Part shown: positions 40,701 to 45,830 of the stretch, piece after piece
Layout: each line of letters opens with the position of its first letter
Position numbering within the stretch: position 1 is the stretch's first letter
NCBI GenBank assembly: GCA_016213885.1
Contig: JACQZM010000074.1
Location: 1-45,830, forward strand
Direction: 5' to 3'
Length of the DNA: 45,830 nucleotides
From: Candidatus Rifleibacteriota bacterium
GTDB lineage: Bacteria > Muiribacteriota > UBA6191 > JACPRK01 > JACQZM01
The notes under the pieces: model-generated
What the model was told of the DNA's origin: nothing
Seen by the model: the letters and a program-made list of their open reading frames with translations, nothing else
Database searches by the model: none
Program-made: the position numbers and the translations under genes

Positions 40701-42377
40701 GACGCCGCGGCCCGGCGACTGGCCGGGACCGCCGCCGACGTTCCCGACGGGGAAGCCACTTCCCGACCGACGCGACACCGGGCCGCCCTGGAGCTCGCCC
40801 GAACGCTCGACTCTGTCGGGAGCCGTGGCGCCTCCGTGTCGTACCACGAGTGCGACGTCACCGATCGGGACGCGGTGGACCGCCTCGTGGGCGAGCTGGC
40901 CAGCCGGCACGGCAGGGTGGCCGGCATCGTCCACGGCGCCGGCATCATCCATGACGCGTTCCTCCAGTTCCTGACGCCGGAGCTGTTCAGGCCGGTGCTG
41001 GACGTGAAGATCCTGGGGGCGCACAACCTGTATCGCGCGGCCCGGCCCCACGGCCTCTCTTTCGTGGTGGCGCTCTCGTCGGCCGCCGCGGTCCAGGGCA
41101 ACGTGGGCCAGGCCAGCTACTGCTCGGCCAACCGGGCCATGGCGGCGCTGGTGAGATCCTGGGCGTCGCCGACCGACGGGGTGCGCACCCTGACGCTGTG
41201 GCTCCCGCCCGTGGAGGGCGCCGGCATGGCGGACCAGCCGGAGGTCCGGGAGCTCCTGGAGCTCCGGGGCCTCGGCGACGCCTTCGTCCACATGCGGGAG
41301 GTGGCCGCCGTGGTCTGCCAGGAGCTGGCCCTGTGCTCCGCGGCCCGGGATTCGGTCATGCCGGTCCGGGCGCTTCCGGCGGTGAAGGGCTTCCGGGTCC
41401 GCGGCGGCGGTCCGCCCGACCCCGGGCTTCTCCCGACGACCACCGGACTGGCGCTTTCGCGCCGCGACTTCCCGCTGATCGACGCGGTCGAGCGGCTCGA
41501 CCTGCGGGAGGGCGAGGCCGTGGTGACCCGGACGTTCGCCCGGGAGCGCGACCTGTGGCTGGCCGATCATCTGCCGACCCGGAAGCTGCGTCATCCGCTC
41601 GTCTCGGCGATCATGGCGATCGAGGCGTTCATCGAGACCGCCCGGCTGCTCCACCCGGAGCTTTTGGTCGGGGAGCTCCGCGACGTGACGTTCCGGGAGA
41701 TCCTGGAGTGCCCTCCCGGGATTCCGAGGGAGACCACGGTGACCTGCCGCAGAGTCGAGGTCGGACCGGACGGCGTGGTGTGCCAGGTCTCCCTCTCCGG
41801 ACCGGGTCTGTCGCCCACCGGGAAGGTGCTGGATCGCCGGGTCGCGTACTTCGAGGGCCGGGTCGTCCTGGCTGCGGCGCCGGAGCCGTACCCCCACGAC
41901 CGGCGGTTCGCGGTGTCCGCCTCCGATCTCGACACGCCCACGAAGAACCGGCAGGGCGTCCTCGAGAAGTACGAGGCTCACAGCGGCCTGACCGGGCGTT
42001 ACCGGGTCGTCGAGTCCATCGACGGCATCGGTCCGGCGGCGATGAAGGCCTCCACGGTGTGCCGCGGGTCCGAGGACTTCCACCACCTCCCGGGCGCCCG
42101 CACCCACTATGCGGCGTACGTGCTGGAGGCTCTGCAGCACCTGACCATGTTCCACGCCCTGGACCGCGACGAGACGGAGCGACGGTCCCTGTTGCCGACG
42201 TCGATCCGCCGGATCGTGCCGGTTCGCCCGGTCGCGGACGACGAGGTGCTGACGGTGGAGGGCCGCCTCACTTCCCGGACCGACGACGAGAGGGTGTGGG
42301 ACGCCCGGGCCGTGGACGCCGACGGTCGCGTCGTGGTGGCCGTGGAAGGGCTGTCCCTGCGATGGTTCGAGGCATGA
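34770..42377 (+). CDS. PUFA/secondary-lipid synthase-like megasynthase (PfaD-like ER/NMO-KS-AT-ACP-KR-DH-like)
   Basis: The protein has 2535 residues. Residues 1-650 form a flavin TIM barrel like PfaD/nitronate monooxygenase, with GMESGGHVG near 472 and AGGLVDGP...GADAVQLGT as FMN-phosphate site. KS is about 690-1137: Cys891 in SAACATSL, CHATST and QIGHTLGACG. AT is 1243-1537: Ser1328 in GHSLGE and SMAFHSPMM. ACP is about 1585-1660 with Ser1621 in LAIRSSRLP, where the usual Asp before the serine is Arg. KR is about 1927-2160: SGGGRGIT and LSSAAAVQGNVGQASYCSAN. The C-terminal 290 residues look like a hotdog DH pair: LADHLPTRK has the His but lacks the Gly, and the second site reads VLEALQ with Glu for Asp. 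Fusion of PfaD to a single-chain KS-AT-ACP-KR is the secondary-lipid-synthase layout. It probably makes a long, partly reduced acyl chain iteratively. ATG 34770 has GGAGG at 34753; the PPTase start overlaps its stop. Confidence 0.92.
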   Translation: MLNSLTFLWPGSRATEEIVALARTTGTGALFDLTGATPATAGPAVAAAGAGSVLVSFDQAADPAWADGLAATSLRHVFVQCPPALTPRLRELLVKRFAPTRSGPVLVPVTGDHELIRLLIDGSEPPRYLALKGNEAAGFGGADPTSVLFTAASRALEGRSRRPELLVWGGVALSEAVAAFLVTGARAVVFESVHWLTDLVAPSDAAQHILASLRPDCTRTVGGCLGLSCRVFDRGNSPAVRDLEKAARELASGEVGPAARQAFVDRVGATARPALSGDPGRQHAALLGTEALFATGFAERFGRSTRDALLAFSAAVRSCCAAAEATVDRFFHGPGARELGTALPFIQGAMTWITDRPELARLIADAGALPTLALGFRPRDHLARDLGDLAAAMGDRPYAVNVVVLPENSFRDEQLAWVEQLRPPFVVVAAGDPSFAGRLNSGGSRALYLAPDDALMRLAIKAGVRHLILEGMESGGHVGPHSTLTLAQLMLELRRREPELCRPVKVVLAGGLVDGPSIARAALLGADAVQLGTVYLTAREMVSTGALSSTYQELVAAAPPGSTVVTGETVGLPVRALETAKTRSIAALERRFVATGSDETEFRRELEGLAAGSLLIAARAVREPGGPALDETVCRHEGQFMCGAAAGSTGPVRSLDELHRHLSGPIADPRVPADLAPPAAPAAARPSHERIAVTAVALVNALGTSPEAVWKAAAALESGISAIGPERWSHDLYYDPKPQTPGKTYCRVGAFQNLEVSRKEIGVSPQDFARMTGSTKLTLWLARQAIADAGLADSAIPRERIGVVISQNSGEAAGRLNDVVRFVTTREVMGALRRDGGLDEAGLAAVERLYAGEGIPIDDTSLVGRLNCTAGGFVCNLHGFRGPSFSVSAACATSLVALYNAVHLIRSGVLDAAVVGGGEEPLTPAHYLEFAAVGALEGLSGNACPPRESSRPFDATRDGMVLGEGGAMVVVERESVARARGAPILGFITGIGASNNDRGLVESLAQTQTLAIRAAFDDAGYGADTVDLVECHATSTRQGDVEEVRALQEFYPEGRRTVLSSFKAQIGHTLGACGLSSLIRGLLALRHDLFPVTPTYRQPDPEISLESWGFVVPTGPLPWPPRSDRPRRLQVNAFGFGGTNYVVQLEEDTGERRLSAGSPPAPSPARSERTDRNDVEGVWLTVLRHPDATLNVAVVGQRELTPPELIGAVCPDGARPSAKQIQALTRRGIVVGDAASGPPPAALVFAGQGTQYAGMGRGLHESFAPIRDGMDRLSAAVRFDLAGRLFRGTEDELRNTRWLQPALFVMECAVARHLMSLGLKPAAMAGHSLGELSALCVAGVYSEEDGFGIVDLRARCMERAGVDSGDSGAMVAVDAPAGVLDQKLARHRDVLVTNDNSPRQVVLGGPTAQVLAVAEELKAEGFWTRRLAVSMAFHSPMMKVIRDDLEAFVSTLRFWPPKIPVVSNTTGEPFPDDPEEIKRILMRHLEEPVHWRQNVTSLWNDHGVRHFVEIGPRDVLSSMIADTVEGALCVPTCLPDDESGSYRLALARLYALGHLTPPAEPLRLAVGAAAAPAAEAGRAPVPAVEDELFERVVRLIMKATGYDRDEIQPDLDLRRDLAIRSSRLPVIMDGAEREFGIAVRLEDFVGVRTVRDLAHTVALVIARDGASPGRGARDAVAPSLLRAPAGEPPMTQPATPLFRHVFREAPVPAPERSGRLELPADAPVAILTVDPTSSLTGRLAQALTRGWRSPVIPVGVCGGPPGSGLPDLWTVPGSDDLARRLDGLGALAGLVVVLDGGSDDRLPGTDRVPTFLTGVFVALQRFVRSSRKAFCLLVRRDPALSDERLAVDEGIHGMLLAASLEYTSVLFRTLLLEPGVDPEAALCLALDPSVEPLQLLARRDGTHTVEAVVEPLRIDLSTTWPGARTGAVIVSGGGRGITPEVAAALAPLASHLALVGRTAPDPAIDYRGALAQAGGDVDAAARRLAGTAADVPDGEATSRPTRHRAALELARTLDSVGSRGASVSYHECDVTDRDAVDRLVGELASRHGRVAGIVHGAGIIHDAFLQFLTPELFRPVLDVKILGAHNLYRAARPHGLSFVVALSSAAAVQGNVGQASYCSANRAMAALVRSWASPTDGVRTLTLWLPPVEGAGMADQPEVRELLELRGLGDAFVHMREVAAVVCQELALCSAARDSVMPVRALPAVKGFRVRGGGPPDPGLLPTTTGLALSRRDFPLIDAVERLDLREGEAVVTRTFARERDLWLADHLPTRKLRHPLVSAIMAIEAFIETARLLHPELLVGELRDVTFREILECPPGIPRETTVTCRRVEVGPDGVVCQVSLSGPGLSPTGKVLDRRVAYFEGRVVLAAAPEPYPHDRRFAVSASDLDTPTKNRQGVLEKYEAHSGLTGRYRVVESIDGIGPAAMKASTVCRGSEDFHHLPGARTHYAAYVLEALQHLTMFHALDRDETERRSLLPTSIRRIVPVRPVADDEVLTVEGRLTSRTDDERVWDARAVDADGRVVVAVEGLSLRWFEA

Positions 42378-43027
42378 TCGCGCCTTGGGTCGTGGAGACC
42401 GTCGTCCATCCGGCCGGGTGTCCGATCCACGTCACGGGAGCGGAGTCGGCCCGGCCAGGCGGCGGCCGGGGCGCCGACGACCGTCTCGAACTGAGGCTCC
42501 TGGAGTCGCTGCTGTCCGCGACCGGGCATGACGCGGCCGATCGCGAGTCGATGACGCGCCCGGGACGTCTTGCCGTGACGCACGATCGAATGGGCCGACC
42601 GGCGCTCCTGGTGGATGGCCGGGCGGGCCCGGCGGTCTCGTTCACCCGCTCCGGCGGTCTGCTCCGGGCGGCGCTCGCTCACGTCCACGGGCTGGGAATC
42701 GACCTGGCCGATGACGCGGAGTTCGCCGGCGACTACCCCCGGCACCGGGCGTTCGGCCCGGCGGAGCTGGCGCTGGCTCTGGCCGGCGTGGGAGGCGGCA
42801 TGGCGGCGGCGCTCCTGTGGGCCGTGAAGGAGTCGGTGGTCAAGGCGCTGGGATCGGGCTTCCACGGCGTGGAGCCCCGGGCGGTCGCGGTCGGGTCGAT
42901 CGCCCCGCGTCACGACGGTCTGGTCTGCGGGGTCCGGGTCGACGGGCGCGCCGGCCCGATCGTCGCCTGGGCCCGCCGGGAGCCGTCGGGCTGGTTCGCC
43001 CTGACCGCCCTGGACGAGGTGAGCTGA
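42374..43027 (+). CDS. 4'-phosphopantetheinyl transferase (Sfp/PfaE type)
   Basis: The protein has 217 residues. The metal/CoA motif is GIDLA (Gly108-Asp110) and the second motif is WAVKESVVKALG (Trp149, Lys152, Glu153, Lys157), the Sfp-type signature. It moves phosphopantetheine from CoA to the serine of carrier domains. The ATG overlaps the megasynthase stop (ATGA), so it is coupled to its main substrate, as PfaE accompanies PUFA synthases. It may also activate the ACP at 10639 and the HR-PKS. The N-terminal 80 residues are diverged. Confidence 0.9.
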   Translation: MIAPWVVETVVHPAGCPIHVTGAESARPGGGRGADDRLELRLLESLLSATGHDAADRESMTRPGRLAVTHDRMGRPALLVDGRAGPAVSFTRSGGLLRAALAHVHGLGIDLADDAEFAGDYPRHRAFGPAELALALAGVGGGMAAALLWAVKESVVKALGSGFHGVEPRAVAVGSIAPRHDGLVCGVRVDGRAGPIVAWARREPSGWFALTALDEVS

Positions 43028-44175
43028 TGGGCGCCGTGGAGGTCGCGCCGGTTCGCGGTCGCGCCGATCTGACCGCCTTCGTCGAGCTGCCGTGGGCGCT
43101 CTACAAGGGCGATCCGAGCTGGGTCCCGCCGATCAGGTCCGACGTCTCGACCCTGCTGACCCCGGGGGAGCACCCGTTCTGGGCGCATGGCCAGCGGGAG
43201 CTGTTCCTGGCCCGGCGCGACGGAGAGGTCGTGGGTCGCATCGCCGCCATCGTGGACGGGAGCTACAACGCGTTCCATGCGGAGAAGATGGGCAGCTTCG
43301 GGTTCTTCGAATCGCGCAACGACCCGGAGGTCGCCATGGCGCTCTTCGCCGCGGCGGAGGCCTGGCTGGGCGACCGCGGCATGGAGTTCGTCCGGGGACC
43401 GTTGAACCCGTCGACCAACTACGAGGTGGGTCTTCTGGTCCAGGGGTTCCGGAGCCCGCCGACCCTGATGATGACCTACAACCCCCCGTACTACGCCGAG
43501 CTCGTCTTCCTGTGCGGGTTCCGCAAGGAGAAGGACCTGCTGGCCTTCCTGTACAGGCCCGGGGCATCCCTGCCCGCCTGGGCGCTCGAGGTCTCCGGGA
43601 GGCTCCGCGAGAAGGGCGAGGTGACGATCCGGACGGCGAACAGACGGGACCTCGATGCGGATCTCAAGCTCATGAACCGGATCTACACCGAGTGCTGGAG
43701 CCGCAACTGGGGGTTCGTCCCCATGACCGAGGAGGAGATCGTGGCCTCCTCCGGCACGTTGAAGCACATCGTGGACCCGGACCTGGCGTTCTTCCTGTGC
43801 TACCGGGACGAGCCGGTGGGCGTGTGCCTGATCCTGCCCGATGTGAACCCTCTGCTGAAGAGATTCGACGGCACCCTGGGCATCCTGGCGTACATCAAGC
43901 TGCACCTGTACTGGTCCTCCGACGTGACCGGCGCCCGGGGCCTCCTGTTCGGCGTCCGGGAGGAATACCGGCAGATGGGTCTGCCGCTCGTGGCGTTCGC
44001 GTACCTCCACGAGGTGTTCTCGAGGAAGCCGCAGTATCGCTACGTGGAGGTCGGCTGGAACCTCGAGGACAACGACTCGATCAACGCCCTCTACCGCGAG
44101 GGCGGCCTGGAACCCCACAAGCGCTACCGGATCTACCGGAAGGAGCTGCCGCCCCGGCCCGCGCCCGGCAGGTAG
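43027..44175 (+). CDS. GNAT-fold N-acyltransferase-like protein
   Basis: The protein has 382 residues. The N-terminal half has the conserved block FVELPWALYKGDPSWVPP, then GEHPFW and RDGEVVGRIAAIVD, a GNAT-type beta strand arrangement. The second half repeats a GNAT-like pattern (GVREEYRQMGLPLVAFAYLHEV) with an acyl-CoA loop-like RQMG. This belongs to a widespread but uncharacterised family that often sits near lipid genes. Its ATG overlaps the PPTase stop by one base, so the three genes form one translational unit. It may transfer the finished acyl chain to an amine, which is inference from fold and context. Confidence 0.8.
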   Translation: MGAVEVAPVRGRADLTAFVELPWALYKGDPSWVPPIRSDVSTLLTPGEHPFWAHGQRELFLARRDGEVVGRIAAIVDGSYNAFHAEKMGSFGFFESRNDPEVAMALFAAAEAWLGDRGMEFVRGPLNPSTNYEVGLLVQGFRSPPTLMMTYNPPYYAELVFLCGFRKEKDLLAFLYRPGASLPAWALEVSGRLREKGEVTIRTANRRDLDADLKLMNRIYTECWSRNWGFVPMTEEEIVASSGTLKHIVDPDLAFFLCYRDEPVGVCLILPDVNPLLKRFDGTLGILAYIKLHLYWSSDVTGARGLLFGVREEYRQMGLPLVAFAYLHEVFSRKPQYRYVEVGWNLEDNDSINALYREGGLEPHKRYRIYRKELPPRPAPGR

Positions 44176-44188
44176 GTCCCGACGCGCG

Positions 44189-45208
44189 TCACTCCATGGA
44201 GTCGCGCTCTGCCCTGAGCTCCTCGATCTGCCGCTGGGCCGCCTCGAGCTCCGCCTTCACCTGCCGCTGGTTGTAGGCGATGACGTCGACGTGCCCGTTG
44301 GTCGAGACGATCGCCCGGCCTCTCCGTCGCTCGTTGAGCTCCCGGATGCGCCCCTCGAGGTCCCGGATCCGGGAGTCCAGATCGATGAGGCGGCGGTGGC
44401 GGGCCAGCCGCTCCTCTTGCGCCTTCTGATCCGGCTTCGGAGGGGAGACCGTGATGGTGGGCTCCGGCTCCGCCGGGGAAGGTCGGGGCGCGGCCTCGGC
44501 TTCCGCGATGAGCTTCTCGCTGAGCTTCCGCTGCTTGTCGAGGCGACGATCGATGGAGCTCAGCCAGACCTCGCCGCGCCACCGCTGGTACGGGTCGAGG
44601 TTCTGCTTGAGGTAGTGCAGCATGGCCAGCCGGGACGCCTTGAGGTGGTTCATGTGGAAGTGGTAGCCCGCCAGGAGCGCCCAGAAGTCGGCCTTGTCCG
44701 GGTGGCCGTGGGCGAGCCTGGCGAGGAGGTTGCCGGTCGAGTCGCGGATCCCCTCGGCAGGATACCGGATCAACGCCTGGTCGCAGATGGCCGCGTGGAG
44801 GAACGTCCGACACGCTCCGGCCTCGTCGCCCCGCCGGTACACCTCGATCGCCTCTTTCAGCAGGCGCTGAGCGTTGATCGCGAGCCACGATCTCAGGTCG
44901 GACACGTTGCGGCCCTTGCGCAGGGTGAGGATGTCGTAGGTCACCAGGGCGGTCGCCGCCTTCTCCGGCAGGTTGACGAGCCGGTAGGCGCGTGCGATGG
45001 CCCACTGGAAGTCCGCCGTCTTCTGGACCTCCAGCGGCTGGGAGGTCAGATGACCCAGCGCGGCCTTCCCGTTGCCGGGATCGGCGAGCAGCTGCTGGGC
45101 CTGGTCGAGCCACGCCGGATCGGCCCCAGAGGCAGCGGGAGCGGCAGTCATCCCGGCCAGCCACATCACGATCGCCACGCACCCTCGCGCCGTCCCTGCC
45201 GCCCTCAT
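44189..45208 (-). CDS. Exported helical-repeat protein with C-terminal coiled coil
   Basis: I do not recognise a named family. The 339-residue protein starts with a signal peptide (AIVMWLAGMTAAPAASG, cleavage near residue 28). Residues 30-225 are alpha-helical repeats of TPR-like spacing (DFQWAIARAYRLVNLPEKAA, DKADFWALLAGYHFHMNHL). A Pro-rich linker with SPPKPDQK follows, then a charged coiled coil (about 265-335). GGGAGG-type SD (GGGAGG eight bases before the ATG at 45208) fixes the start and excludes longer frames. It probably acts in the periplasm as a scaffold. It converges with the GNAT gene (13-base gap). Confidence 0.75.
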   Translation of the reverse strand: MRAAGTARGCVAIVMWLAGMTAAPAASGADPAWLDQAQQLLADPGNGKAALGHLTSQPLEVQKTADFQWAIARAYRLVNLPEKAATALVTYDILTLRKGRNVSDLRSWLAINAQRLLKEAIEVYRRGDEAGACRTFLHAAICDQALIRYPAEGIRDSTGNLLARLAHGHPDKADFWALLAGYHFHMNHLKASRLAMLHYLKQNLDPYQRWRGEVWLSSIDRRLDKQRKLSEKLIAEAEAAPRPSPAEPEPTITVSPPKPDQKAQEERLARHRRLIDLDSRIRDLEGRIRELNERRRGRAIVSTNGHVDVIAYNQRQVKAELEAAQRQIEELRAERDSME

Positions 45209-45253
45209 CGCCGGTCCTCCCTTCGCGCCCGCACCCCTCGTGATCGACACCGG

Positions 45254-45259
45254 AGTATA
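45254..45259 (-). promoter_or_regulatory. Candidate -10 element
   Basis: On the minus strand TATACT lies 46 bases before the ATG at 45208, within the divergent region. GTATAC is itself a palindrome flanked by CCGG, so it could also serve the + strand gene at 45351. No -35 was found. Confidence 0.3.
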
Positions 45260-45350
45260 CCGGACCGGAACCCGGCGGCGCGAGGACCGCCGCAGCCCGG
45301 GAGCCGACCGGGAATCCGCCGCATCCTGAGGTCGACTGAAAGGAGCAGAG

Positions 45351-45680
45351 ATGGCTGACGAGGCGATCACGACGAAGTCCGCCGCGGAGAGGTTCATCAA
45401 GGCCCGGCTCCGATCCGAGGCCAGGATCGGTCCTGGCGTGATCGACACGCTGTTCGCCCGGCTGAGCCAACTGGGCGGCGAGGCGGTCGGGAAGGCTGAT
45501 GCCATGGCAAAGGCAGGCGACCGGACGACGGTACTGGAGCGCGACGTGGCCGAAACGTTCCAGACGGTGGCCCCCGTGGGGACCGATCGGGTGACGATCC
45601 GCCAACAGTCTTCCATCTTCTCCATCTTGCGTGAAGGGACGTCGAGGCGCGGTTCCCGATCGAGCTGTTGCTCCGTATGA
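45351..45680 (+). CDS. Small protein with predicted histone fold
   Basis: The protein has 109 residues with AAAGGAG before the ATG. Residues 9-21 (KSAAERFIKARLR) fit histone alpha-1. ARIGPGVID fits loop 1, and GPGVIDTLFARLSQL continuing through AVGKADAMAKAG fits the long alpha-2. RTTVLERDV (residues 58-66) matches the archaeal pattern R-x-T-V-x3-D-[IV] of loop 2 and alpha-3, which includes the conserved Arg-Asp pair. The C-terminal 25 residues are Ser/Arg/Cys-rich with SCCS near the end. If correct it is a bacterial histone-like DNA-binding or dimerising protein. Homology was judged by eye only. It stands alone, divergent from the exported helical-repeat gene. Confidence 0.6.
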   Translation: MADEAITTKSAAERFIKARLRSEARIGPGVIDTLFARLSQLGGEAVGKADAMAKAGDRTTVLERDVAETFQTVAPVGTDRVTIRQQSSIFSILREGTSRRGSRSSCCSV

Positions 45681-45830
45681 GCGTGGCGGCGGCGTTACTG
45701 CGGCCAGTCTCCCCGGGTCTGGGTCACCAGCCCCTGTCCTGCCGACGTGAGCAGGGTTCCCTCGCGCAGGCGAGCGCCAGACCCACCGCCAGCCGCTTCG
45801 AGTGCGAGCACGCGAGGCCCACGGCCCACG
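45681..45830. other. Right edge, no firmly supported gene
   Basis: A minus-strand frame is open from the window edge to a TAA at 45695-45697 (44 codons; reads RVLALEAAGGGSG, then LLTSAGQGLVTQTRGDWPQ). It could be the C-terminus of a gene lying outside the window. No family is recognised. Confidence 0.3.

Noticed and set aside
44189..45625. Longer version of the exported helical-repeat gene
   Set aside because: The first 139 codons overlap the divergent small gene and lack coding character; the ATG at 45208 has a good ribosome site and signal peptide.

Overview
The window is very GC-rich with strong G/C bias at third codon positions. No rRNA, tRNA, CRISPR array or intact insertion sequence was seen, so taxonomy rests on gene content. 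A cyclic-nucleotide/DUF1003 protein, an alpha-2-macroglobulin-like protein, a bacterial homologue of the archaeal tetraether lipid synthase (Tes) family and two giant lipid-type polyketide synthases suggest an environmental, Gram-negative-type lineage such as Acidobacteriota or another little-cultured high-GC phylum. That assignment is inference.

Left arm (1-10.2 kb): a dispersed intergenic repeat, a long-chain acyl-CoA synthetase with an odd insertion in its P-loop, a Tat-exported aldo/keto reductase, a cNMP-binding/DUF1003 membrane protein, a frameshifted yqeK-like HD hydrolase, a large alpha-2-macroglobulin-like exported protein, and a transglutaminase-like protein whose C-terminus is a RelE toxin domain.

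Second block (10.6-15.8 kb, + strand, overlapping or closely spaced genes): an unusually long acyl carrier protein, a seven-helix membrane protein with a Cys-rich loop, a FabG-like reductase, a Tes-like radical SAM enzyme, a hexapeptide-repeat acyltransferase and a 3-beta-HSD-type reductase. Together they read as an uncharacterised acyl-lipid pathway, possibly making coupled or branched membrane lipids. Next comes a gene graveyard (15.8-17.7 kb) with truncated ABC ATPase, sigma factor and AAA ATPase pieces and a striking AT-rich palindrome.

Third block (17.7-31.6 kb, - strand): polysaccharide deacetylase, two glycosyltransferases, an alpha-oxoamine synthase, a highly reducing iterative type I PKS (KS-AT-DH-cMT-ER-KR-ACP) and a lipid/polysaccharide flippase. 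HR-PKS plus alpha-oxoamine synthase is the logic of sphinganine-analogue (fumonisin-like) biosynthesis. The glycosyltransferases, deacetylase and flippase suggest that the aminolipid is glycosylated and exported.

Fourth block (31.8-44.2 kb, + strand, divergent): a MATE exporter, a GT4 glycosyltransferase, a 2535-residue PUFA-synthase-like megasynthase (PfaD-like ER/NMO-KS-AT-ACP-KR-DH-like), a 4'-phosphopantetheinyl transferase and a GNAT protein, the last three translationally coupled. The window ends with an exported TPR/coiled-coil protein and a 109-residue protein whose sequence fits a histone fold. The most interesting targets are the paired lipid-synthase loci, the Tes-like operon, the putative bacterial histone and the covarying dispersed repeat.
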